From Acidimicrobiia bacterium (GTDB lineage Bacteria; Actinomycetota; Acidimicrobiia; Acidimicrobiales; Ilumatobacteraceae), in assembly GCA_010025655.1 (NCBI GenBank), contig RGSV01000092.1:1-5262 (forward strand): a DNA stretch of 5,262 bases, in the 5' to 3' direction. The notes below the pieces were generated by a model, which was given only the letters and a program-made list of their open reading frames with translations, made no database searches and was not told the DNA's origin. Positions 1 to 5,200 of the stretch are shown piece after piece (the stretch's first letter is position 1; each line of letters opens with the position of its first letter). A program made the position numbers and the translations under genes.

Positions 1-161
1 AAGTGCTGTCCCTCTCCGGCGCCTACCTCGACCGTGAGTGGAAACGATCGTGTGGCGGGAAACGGCTTTTCCATTCGTCGATGCAGCTGACCCATGACCC
101 GACCCTGCGCGCCGACATAGAGATAGTCGTCGTAGTTGGAGCCCTCCCACATCTGGTTCAT
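1..161 (-). CDS. SAM-dependent methyltransferase, N-terminal part (runs off the window)
   Basis: The first 53 codons of a minus-strand gene are visible, starting at the ATG at 161-159 and continuing beyond base 1. The segment begins MNQMWEGSNYDDYLYVGAQG. At residues 44-53 it reads VEVGAGEGQH, a good match to motif I of class I (Rossmann-fold) methyltransferases, the glycine-rich loop that binds S-adenosylmethionine. The short polar stretch before motif I suits small methyltransferases of the type 11/12 group; the substrate cannot be told from this part. An in-frame ATG at 152 and a TTG about five codons upstream are alternative starts; ATG 161 has only a weak G-rich stretch (GGGGCGG) before it. 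The gene lies 81 bases downstream of the ribokinase on the same strand, so the two may be co-transcribed. Seen directly: the open frame and motif I. Inferred: the enzyme class. Confidence 0.72.
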   Translation of the reverse strand, partial: MNQMWEGSNYDDYLYVGAQGRVMGQLHRRMEKPFPATRSFPLTVEVGAGEGQH

Positions 162-242
162 GAGACACCGCCCCAAACGGAGCGTACTTGTGCGCGCATC
201 GTCAGTTGTCGCATCACACGCACCACGACTGGCACGATCAGA

Positions 243-1133
243 TCAGAGGGCGGCGGCGATGGCCTCCCAGCGAGGCAGCGAGGGCACTGCCCCCTCGACC
301 GTGGTGGCGAGCGCACCGGCAACGGCGGCGGCATGCAAGGCCGTGGCCAACGCCCCCAGCCCACCGTCGAGGGCGAGACGTGCACTCAAGGCGCCGCAGA
401 ATGCATCGCCAGCGCCAGTTGTGTCGACGGGCGTCACGGGGTGTGGGGCAATACGGGTGGTGCCGGCACTGGTGACGAGTCGCGCACCGCGCGGCCCTTC
501 GGTAACGACGACGGCTCCGACTCCGCGCTTGAGCAACGCCTCGGCTCCACCGAGCAATTGCTCTTCGTGTTCGTTCGGTGTAATCACGTCAAGGTGGGCA
601 AGCAGTGCGTCGGGTAACGCAGCTGCTGGGGCGGGGTTGAGCACCACGATGGTGTTGTCGCCGGCGAGTGCCGCCGCGCGCTGCACGACATCGAGCGGAA
701 CTTCAAGTTGCATGAGCAGCACTTTGGCGCGCGAGATCACGCGTGCAGCAGCGTCGATATCGCCGACCGAGAGCACATGGTTGGCACCGGGAACCACGAT
801 GATCAGGTTCTCGGCATCGTCTGAGACCCCAATCAGCGCACGACCTGTCGGTGCATCAACACTCGCGAGCCGCGACACATCGACACCGTCGTCAACGAAC
901 GCTCGGCGCAGCGTGTCGCCGGCTGCGTCGCGCCCGACCGCACCAACGAATGCCGTGCGTGCACCGGCCCGCGCCGCGGCAATTGCTTGATTTGCGCCCT
1001 TGCCGCCGCAGGCTTCGAAGTAGCCGTGTGCCGACACGGTTTCACCCGGGTGAGGTAGTCGTTGCGTGCGCGCCACGAGATCGAGATTCGCCGAACCAAC
1101 GACGACCACATCGAAATCCTCGTTTGTCGCCAT
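243..1133 (-). CDS. rbsK: Ribokinase (PfkB-family carbohydrate kinase)
   Basis: A 296-residue cytosolic kinase expected to phosphorylate D-ribose with ATP to ribose-5-phosphate, feeding the pentose phosphate pathway and nucleotide synthesis. PfkB features appear in order: an N-terminal strand with GSANLD (13-18), PGETV (29-33), the sugar-binding GGKGANQA (43-50, PfkB signature 1), NPAP (166-169), TPNEHE (185-190), VTEGPRGA (210-217, nucleotide side), and the signature-2 segment DTTGAGDAF (237-245). In that segment G240-A-G-D243 gives the anion hole, and D243 is the expected catalytic base. The end, GAVPSLP (281-287), resembles the ribokinase C-terminus that helps form the monovalent-cation site. 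Length is close to E. coli RbsK (309). The ATG at 1133 is preceded by AGGAG nine bases upstream. No ribose transporter or LacI regulator is visible nearby, so another sugar or nucleoside substrate remains possible. The GGKGANQA context favours ribokinase over fructokinase-type relatives. Confidence 0.9.
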   Translation of the reverse strand: MATNEDFDVVVVGSANLDLVARTQRLPHPGETVSAHGYFEACGGKGANQAIAAARAGARTAFVGAVGRDAAGDTLRRAFVDDGVDVSRLASVDAPTGRALIGVSDDAENLIIVVPGANHVLSVGDIDAAARVISRAKVLLMQLEVPLDVVQRAAALAGDNTIVVLNPAPAAALPDALLAHLDVITPNEHEEQLLGGAEALLKRGVGAVVVTEGPRGARLVTSAGTTRIAPHPVTPVDTTGAGDAFCGALSARLALDGGLGALATALHAAAVAGALATTVEGAVPSLPRWEAIAAAL

Positions 1134-1142
1134 CGCTGCGAG

Positions 1143-1147
1143 CTCCT
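1143..1147 (-). promoter_or_regulatory. Shine-Dalgarno site of the ribokinase gene
   Basis: Read on the minus strand, this is AGGAG inside AAAGGAGCT, nine bases before the ATG at 1133. It is the strongest ribosome-binding site in the window and fixes the kinase start. It also implies a 5' untranslated region of at least 15 bases, so the kinase promoter must lie further up, at or inside the start of the divergent phosphoglycerate mutase gene. Confidence 0.8.
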
Positions 1148-1164
1148 TTCTGGAACCTGCGGTC

Positions 1165-1170
1165 TAGCCT
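1165..1170 (+). promoter_or_regulatory. -10 element (TAGCCT) of a probable leaderless promoter for phosphoglycerate mutase
   Basis: TAGCCT fits the actinobacterial TANNNT -10 consensus. It ends exactly six bases before the GTG at 1177, which puts the expected transcription start on the first base of the start codon. No Shine-Dalgarno sequence precedes this GTG. A -35 hexamer is not evident: the place where it would fall (about 1142-1147) reads GCTCCT and overlaps the ribokinase ribosome-binding site. The role is inferred from position. Confidence 0.5.
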
Positions 1171-1176
1171 TGCCGC

Positions 1177-1992
1177 GTGAACGCCGCTTCGCAACCAGAC
1201 GTTCTTACCGTGGCGGGAGCTCCCCGTATCGGCACACTCGTGGTGTTGCGCCACGGCCAAAGCACGTGGAATGAACTGAACCTCTTCACCGGCTGGCACG
1301 ATGTGCCCCTCAGCGCGAAAGGCGAGGCTGAAGCCGATGCTGCGGGTCGCACCTTGCGCGATGCGGAGTTGCGTTTTGACATCGTCTACACCTCGCTGTT
1401 GTCGCGCGCCATCGAGACCAATCGTCGCGCACTGACGACGCTCGGCCAAAGCGACGTGCGCATCGAACGCGATTGGCGATTGAACGAACGCCACTATGGC
1501 GCCCTGCAGGGCCTCGACAAGAAAGAAACCACACAACGCCACGGCGCAGAACAAACGAAACTGTGGCGACGCAGTTTTGACGTGCCGCCTCCGCCCGTTG
1601 ATCGCAATAGCCCTGAGCACCCAGCCAATGACCCGCGCTATGCACATATCGACCCGCACTTGTTGCCGGCTACCGAATGCCTGAAGGATGTCGTGGCGCG
1701 GGTGGTGCCGTTCTGGCACGAGGTGCTCGTGCCGTTGTTGATCGGCGGAAAGAACGTGCTCGTCGTAGCTCATGGCAACTCGTTGCGTGCACTCGCGATG
1801 TATTTGGAAAACATCAGTGAGGCAGCGATTGCCGAGTTGAACATTCCCACTGGTGTGCCGCGCAGATATGACTTCGTTGTGCGCGACGACGGCACTCGAC
1901 ATGAGTTGCATGTGGCGTCGGTCTCGTACCTCGGTGACGCAGCCGCTATTGCTGCTGCAACTCATGCCGTCGCTACGCAGGCTGGCACCTGA
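1177..1992 (+). CDS. gpmA: 2,3-bisphosphoglycerate-dependent phosphoglycerate mutase
   Basis: A 271-residue cytosolic enzyme interconverting 3-phosphoglycerate and 2-phosphoglycerate in glycolysis and gluconeogenesis via a phosphohistidine. Visible motifs are the histidine phosphatase signature LRHGQSTWN (24-32) with the phospho-accepting H26; FTGWHDVPLSAKG (37-49); SRAIET (76-81) with R77; the signature RLNERHYGALQGL (101-113) with E104 as likely acid/base; the loop FDVPPPP (134-140); and AHGNSLRAL (198-206) with the second catalytic H199. The C-terminal YLGDAAAIAA resembles the tail of E. coli GpmA (250 aa). The N-terminus is about 12-15 residues longer than usual. The in-frame GTG at 1210 (residue 12) would give a more typical length, but the TAGCCT element placed for a leaderless start supports GTG 1177. 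The gene is divergent from the ribokinase across 43 bases, and 59 bases separate it from the next plus-strand gene. All catalytic residues are intact. It is the cofactor-dependent type, not GpmI. Confidence 0.95.
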   Translation: MNAASQPDVLTVAGAPRIGTLVVLRHGQSTWNELNLFTGWHDVPLSAKGEAEADAAGRTLRDAELRFDIVYTSLLSRAIETNRRALTTLGQSDVRIERDWRLNERHYGALQGLDKKETTQRHGAEQTKLWRRSFDVPPPPVDRNSPEHPANDPRYAHIDPHLLPATECLKDVVARVVPFWHEVLVPLLIGGKNVLVVAHGNSLRALAMYLENISEAAIAELNIPTGVPRRYDFVVRDDGTRHELHVASVSYLGDAAAIAAATHAVATQAGT

Positions 1993-2006
1993 GACAACCT
2001 TCACCG

Positions 2007-2037
2007 CGAATTTGTGCACCGGCGCACGAATTCGTGC
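2007..2037 (+). repeat. Imperfect 11-base direct repeat upstream of the cyclic-nucleotide-binding gene
   Basis: CGAATTTGTGC at 2007-2017 and CGAATTCGTGC at 2027-2037 match at 10 of 11 bases. They start exactly 20 bases apart, about two helical turns. The second copy forms part of the perfect palindrome at 2023-2038. This spacing is what two binding sites on the same face of DNA would show, but a pair this short could also arise by chance. Confidence 0.4.
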
Positions 2038-2038
2038 G
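2023..2038. promoter_or_regulatory. 16-base perfect palindrome, candidate operator (or hairpin) before the cyclic-nucleotide-binding gene
   Basis: CGCACGAATTCGTGCG is a perfect palindrome centred between 2030 and 2031, ending directly at the TACCCT -10 element (2039-2044). It therefore fills the promoter spacer, a usual place for an operator. A TTGTGC hexamer at 2012-2017 could be a -35 box, but the gap to the -10 would be 21 bases, longer than the optimum. As RNA the same bases could form CGCACG-AATT-CGTGCG and act as a weak 3' end for the phosphoglycerate mutase mRNA. However, the downstream TACCCTTTTC is a poor U-tract. An operator is my preferred reading; the regulator is unknown. Confidence 0.5.
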
Positions 2039-2044
2039 TACCCT
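2039..2044 (+). promoter_or_regulatory. -10 element (TACCCT) of a probable leaderless promoter for the cyclic-nucleotide-binding gene
   Basis: TACCCT fits TANNNT and ends seven bases before the ATG at 2052, so transcription would start at or one base before the A of the start codon. There is no Shine-Dalgarno sequence before this ATG. The arrangement repeats that of the phosphoglycerate mutase gene, which supports both. It argues that the in-frame GTG at 2034, inside the palindrome and upstream of this -10, is not the start. Confidence 0.5.
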
Positions 2045-2051
2045 TTTCACC

Positions 2052-2477
2052 ATGCCTCAACACCTCAATCCCCTCACCACCCTGCATCATGTTCCGCTCT
2101 TTTCGTCGTGCTCAAAGAAAGACCTAGCGCGCATCGTGAAAGCCTCTGACAAGGTGTCGTTCAAGGCCGGCCGCGTCATGATCGAACAAGGCCAGCCTGG
2201 TCGCGAAGCGTTCATCGTGCTGAACGGCAAGGCCACCGTGCGCCGCAACGGCAAGAAGCTCGCGTCACTCGGGGCCGGCTCGATGGTCGGCGAACTCGCG
2301 TTGCTCGACCATGGCCCGCGCACGGCGACGGTCACGTGCGACACCGACTGCGACGTTCTCGTCATCAGCCAGCGCCACTTCCACGGTGTGCTTGACGACG
2401 TACCCGCACTCTCGCACAAGTTGCTCTCGCAGTTGGCGTCGCGTCTCCGCGATCTCGACCGCACCGCGGTCGGCTGA
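2052..2477 (+). CDS. Stand-alone cyclic-nucleotide-binding domain protein
   Basis: A 141-residue soluble protein that is a single cNMP-binding (CRP/PKA-type) domain. After an N-terminal helical part (LTTLHHVPLFSSCSKKDL, 8-25) come the β-roll strands, including VSFKAGRVMIEQG (35-47) and FIVLNGKATV (54-63). The phosphate-binding cassette is near-consensus: GELALLDHGPRTATV at 80-94, with E81 expected to hold the ribose and R90 the cyclic phosphate. The domain ends in one amphipathic helix (about 115-136), and there is no helix-turn-helix, kinase, channel or acyltransferase domain. It is therefore probably not itself a transcription factor and would act by binding a partner when cAMP or cGMP is present. 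The start chosen is ATG 2052, supported by the TACCCT element; GTG 2034 would add six residues. The Fe-S oxidoreductase gene follows after 42 bases on the same strand, and a functional link is possible but unproven. Ligand and partner are unknown. Confidence 0.85.
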   Translation: MPQHLNPLTTLHHVPLFSSCSKKDLARIVKASDKVSFKAGRVMIEQGQPGREAFIVLNGKATVRRNGKKLASLGAGSMVGELALLDHGPRTATVTCDTDCDVLVISQRHFHGVLDDVPALSHKLLSQLASRLRDLDRTAVG

Positions 2478-2490
2478 GCCTCACGGGTCA

Positions 2491-2517
2491 CGACCGCCAC
2501 AACTAGCGTGGCGGTTG
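2491..2517. repeat. Inverted repeat over the start region of the Fe-S oxidoreductase gene
   Basis: ACCGCCAC (2493-2500) and GTGGCGGT (2508-2515) are perfect 8-base inverted arms around the seven-base spacer AACTAGC. C2491/G2517 and a G2492·U2516 wobble extend this to ten pairs in RNA. A TAGCGT -10-like hexamer (2504-2509) lies across the spacer and right arm. The right arm contains the possible GTG start at 2508, and the ATG at 2520 lies just after the repeat. It could be an operator, an RNA hairpin affecting initiation, or an end signal for the upstream mRNA. No T-tract follows, so a classical terminator is unlikely. Confidence 0.5.
2504..2509 (+). promoter_or_regulatory. -10-like TAGCGT before the Fe-S oxidoreductase gene
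   Basis: TAGCGT fits TANNNT and ends ten bases before the ATG at 2520. A transcript from here would have a leader of only about 0-4 bases. The gap is longer than the six or seven seen at the two upstream genes, so this call is weaker. If it is a real -10, the GTG at 2508 overlaps it and cannot be the start on that mRNA. Confidence 0.3.
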
Positions 2518-2519
2518 CC

Positions 2520-4793
2520 ATGCATGGTGACGCCGCGACCAAGTCACCTGCCAGCAAACGGCTGAAGCCGTATCAACTGTCAATCATCCTCGGGTGCGGC
2601 ATCGGCGTGTTCACGCTGGTGTCGGGCATAGTCCCGACCATCACCGGGTGGGAGAGCGATTCGCCCGTTCACCGCGTCGTCTTCGGTGGAATCCCTGGGC
2701 CACTCAAGCTCGCCTTCTACACGGTGATTCCGATGATGCTGATTTGGGGTTCGCTGCGTTTCGCTGACCGCATTCGCAACTGGGAACGAGGAGCCCCCGA
2801 TAATCGGCGCACGACGCCGAAGAACGTGAAGCGACGACTCGCCGATTTTCGCGCCGGGGTGTACATGCGCACGCTGCTGCGCGACTCGGCAGCGGGCTTG
2901 ATGCACTCGATGATCTATTTCGGCTTCTTGGTGTTGCTCGGTGTTACGACGGTGCTCGAGATCGACCACCAGATGCCGCCGGCGCTCAAGTTCTTGCACG
3001 GTGACGTGTATCGCGGGTACGCACTCGTCGGTGACGTCGCCGGCGTCGTCTTCACCGCCGGCGTGGTGTGGGCGATTTTGCGGCGATACGTACAGAAGCC
3101 GTATCGCATTCGCATCAAGTCGAAACCCGAGCACGCGTGGATTCTCGGCGTGTTGCTCGCTATCGGTGTGAGCGGCTTTGGCACCGAGATGTTCCGCATC
3201 GCCGCCGAACAAGCCGCGGGCAAGAACGTCGACTACGAACGTTGGAGCGTCGTTGGTTGGCCGCTGGCGCAGACCGTAAACGGTTTCTCGCTCGACACCC
3301 TGCAGTTGTGGCACCAGGGCTGGTGGGTGTTCCACGTCATCACGTTCATTGCGTTCTTGGCGTTGCTGCCCATCACGATGCTGCGCCACATCTTCACGTC
3401 GCCGCTCAACATGTATCTGCGCGATCGCGAACGCCCGAAGGGTGCGATGCGCGCGATGCCGAACCTGGCCGAGACGTCGCTCGAGTCGTTCGGAGTGAAC
3501 GCCGTCGAGAACTTCACGTGGAAGCAGTTGCTCGACCTCGATGCGTGCACGATGTGTGGCCGCTGCACGAGCGTGTGCCCGGCCCACGCGACCGGCAAGC
3601 CGCTCGACCCGCGAGAAATCGTATTGAAGAGCGGCGAGGTCATGGCCGCCACTGCCGCCCATGCGCCAGGCGGCAAGGTGTCGCCGCCAATTGGTGTCGA
3701 TTCGGAAATCACTGTGAACGCGAACTCGGTGTTCGAACGCATCACTGCCGAAGAAATCTGGTCGTGCACGTCGTGCAAGGCCTGCGACGAAATCTGCCCA
3801 GTGAACATCGAGATTCTCGACAAAATCCTCGACATGCGTCGGTATCTGTCGCTGATGGAGAGCAACTTCCCCGCCGAACTCGGTAACGCCTACCGAGCGA
3901 TGGAGAACCAGGGCAACCCGTGGGGCATGAACCAAGGCGACCGCGCGGCATGGGCGAAAGATCTCGAGGTGACGGTGCTCGACCCCGGTTCGCCACTCAC
4001 CCACGAATACCTCTACTGGGTGGGGTGTGCGGGCTCGTTCGATGACAAGAATAAGAAGGTCACGCAGGCAATGGCCAAGCTGCTGAAACGGGCGGGCATC
4101 GACGTGGCGATTCTCGGGCCGAGTGAGATGTGCACCGGCGACTCTGCGCGCCGCAGCGGCAACGAATATCTCTTCCAGATGCTCGCGACACCGAACGTCG
4201 AGATGCTCAATGGCATGGGCGTTAAGAAGATCATCACGCAGTGCCCACACTGCTTCAACACGTTGAAGAACGAGTACCCGCAGCTCGGTGGAAACTACGA
4301 GGTGGTGCACCACTCACAACTGCTCGAGGATCTCATCGCGTCAGGCCGTCTCGACATGAGTAACGCGTCGCTCGATGACCGCATCACCTACCACGACTCG
4401 TGTTATCTCGGTCGCCACAACGACGTATATCTGGCGCCACGCAAAGTGGTGGGTTCGATCAAGGGCATCCAAGTCGTCGAGATGCCGCGCAACGGCACGA
4501 AGGGCATGTGCTGTGGTGCAGGCGGAGCTCGAATGTGGATGGAAGAAAACATCGGAACGAAGGTCAACGACGAACGCGCTCGTGAGGCGATTGCCACTGG
4601 TGCCACGCGCGTCGCGACGGCCTGCCCGTTCTGCTACATCATGCTCGACGACGGCGTGAAGGGCGCAGGAAAAGATGAGTCACAAGTGAAAGTCGGTGAC
4701 ATCGCCCTGCACGTGTTGGACGCGATCGAGAACGGAGAGCGAGCGCTGAGTTCGCTCGATGCCCCGTTGCGCGAACCTGTTGCTGGTGAGTAA
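2520..4793 (+). CDS. Membrane-anchored Fe-S oxidoreductase, HdrB/D-like with two CCG domains (EtfD/EMO-like, probable ETF:menaquinone oxidoreductase)
   Basis: A 757-residue electron carrier (numbering here from GTG 2508, which would add four residues). The N-terminal third has about six membrane segments, near 22-46, 64-84, 130-152, 170-192, 209-233 and 272-293. This resembles the NarI/HdrE-type b-heme module; H133, H269, H276 and H294 are candidate heme ligands. Next comes a ferredoxin-like pair of 4Fe-4S motifs: C347, C350, C353, C357 and C420, C423, C426, C430, each followed by Pro. Then come two cysteine-rich HdrB-like domains: C507, C542, C579/C582, and C632, C668-C669-G, C706/C709. The first domain has CTGD where the second has CCG, so one cysteine ligand is absent there. 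The layout matches the family of mycobacterial EtfD (Rv0338c) and bacterial EMO, which pass electrons from ETF to menaquinone. No etfAB is in view, so the donor is inferred. I preferred ATG 2520 because GTG 2508 overlaps a -10-like element and an inverted repeat. The VOC gene follows after 27 bases. Confidence 0.88.
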   Translation: MHGDAATKSPASKRLKPYQLSIILGCGIGVFTLVSGIVPTITGWESDSPVHRVVFGGIPGPLKLAFYTVIPMMLIWGSLRFADRIRNWERGAPDNRRTTPKNVKRRLADFRAGVYMRTLLRDSAAGLMHSMIYFGFLVLLGVTTVLEIDHQMPPALKFLHGDVYRGYALVGDVAGVVFTAGVVWAILRRYVQKPYRIRIKSKPEHAWILGVLLAIGVSGFGTEMFRIAAEQAAGKNVDYERWSVVGWPLAQTVNGFSLDTLQLWHQGWWVFHVITFIAFLALLPITMLRHIFTSPLNMYLRDRERPKGAMRAMPNLAETSLESFGVNAVENFTWKQLLDLDACTMCGRCTSVCPAHATGKPLDPREIVLKSGEVMAATAAHAPGGKVSPPIGVDSEITVNANSVFERITAEEIWSCTSCKACDEICPVNIEILDKILDMRRYLSLMESNFPAELGNAYRAMENQGNPWGMNQGDRAAWAKDLEVTVLDPGSPLTHEYLYWVGCAGSFDDKNKKVTQAMAKLLKRAGIDVAILGPSEMCTGDSARRSGNEYLFQMLATPNVEMLNGMGVKKIITQCPHCFNTLKNEYPQLGGNYEVVHHSQLLEDLIASGRLDMSNASLDDRITYHDSCYLGRHNDVYLAPRKVVGSIKGIQVVEMPRNGTKGMCCGAGGARMWMEENIGTKVNDERAREAIATGATRVATACPFCYIMLDDGVKGAGKDESQVKVGDIALHVLDAIENGERALSSLDAPLREPVAGE

Positions 4794-4820
4794 AGATCTA
4801 CTCCGCGGCTTGGGCTGTCC

Positions 4821-5174
4821 GTGAAAGCACCACATGAAGCAATCCCGATACTGCGAGTTGCTGACGCAGTGGCGTCGGCCAGCTGGTACGTACGTCTTGG
4901 TTTCGTCGAAGATTGGCGACATCAGCATGAGCCCGGACTCCCCTGGTTCATCTCGGTGAGCACCCCTGATGGAGCGACACTCTTTCTCTCGGAGCATGCC
5001 GGCGACACCGCGGGCCCCAGCACCGTATTCCTCGTCACGCAAGACGTTGAAGTGATTGCCGCAGCCTTGGGAGTTCAGGCACTTGTGATGCCGTGGGGTG
5101 ATCGAGAGTGCGAGACACTCGACCCAGACGGCAACAAGATTCGCATCAGCCAGCCCGCTGAGTCTGAGATCTAA
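4821..5174 (+). CDS. Glyoxalase/bleomycin-resistance (VOC) superfamily protein
   Basis: A 117-residue cytosolic protein with one pair of βαβββ units of the vicinal oxygen chelate fold. Visible are the first strand and helix EAIPILRVADAVASASWYV (6-24), then LGF (26-28), W32, EPGLPW (37-42), the strand LFLSEHAGD (54-62), a second unit from VFLVTQDVEVIAAAL (69-83), WGDRE (92-96), and the end motif DPDGNKIRI (101-109). The pattern IPVLRV…LGF…EPGLP…LSEH…WG.RE…DP.GN is that of the bleomycin-resistance-like glyoxalase branch, whose members often bind hydrophobic drugs or have unknown substrates. I see no clear metal-binding His/Glu set, so glyoxalase I activity should not be assumed. The GTG at 4821 is the only reasonable start: there is no good Shine-Dalgarno sequence or TANNNT at the leaderless distance. 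With 27 bases after the Fe-S gene, read-through from that gene is the likely route of expression. No functional link to it is evident. Confidence 0.85.
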   Translation: MKAPHEAIPILRVADAVASASWYVRLGFVEDWRHQHEPGLPWFISVSTPDGATLFLSEHAGDTAGPSTVFLVTQDVEVIAAALGVQALVMPWGDRECETLDPDGNKIRISQPAESEI

Positions 5175-5200
5175 CTTCGTCTAACGAAAATTCTCGAAGT
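5174..5200. repeat. Short inverted repeats between the convergent gene ends
   Basis: ACTTCG (5174-5179) and CGAAGT (5195-5200) are perfect inverted arms 15 bases apart. An alternative small hairpin, TTCGT-CTA-ACGAA (5176-5188), uses some of the same bases. Either could help end transcription between the VOC gene and the convergent frame, but the stems are only five or six pairs, without a T-tract, so a terminator is not established. Confidence 0.25.

Noticed and set aside
236..247. Tandem GATCA repeat at the ribokinase stop codon
   Set aside because: Only two short units; no sign of function.
158..385. A 75-codon minus-strand frame bridging the ribokinase end and the methyltransferase start
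   Set aside because: It overlaps the end of the ribokinase out of frame and is Pro/Arg-rich with no motif. The methyltransferase frame starting at 161 explains the region better.
136..990. A 284-codon plus-strand open frame opposite the ribokinase
   Set aside because: The composition is low-complexity Ala/Ser/Thr/Arg and it is the mirror of codon bias in the ribokinase, whose PfkB motifs are complete.
1042..2019. A 325-codon minus-strand open frame opposite phosphoglycerate mutase
   Set aside because: No family motif; phosphoglycerate mutase on the other strand has every catalytic residue.
2023..2049. The palindrome followed by CCCTTTTC as a rho-independent terminator of gpmA
   Set aside because: The T-run is short and is separated from the stem by TACCC, and the same bases fit a promoter better. 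Kept only as an alternative.
2580..4313. A 577-codon open frame on the minus strand opposite the Fe-S oxidoreductase gene
   Set aside because: The product is rich in Arg, His, Val and Glu with no recognisable motif, and lies wholly opposite a gene with intact cofactor motifs. Long antisense frames are expected in high-GC coding DNA.
4794..5173. AGATCTA at 4794-4800 and again at 5167-5173, flanking the VOC gene like a target duplication
   Set aside because: Seven bases with a palindromic core occur by chance at this scale, and the gene between shows no transposase or terminal repeats.
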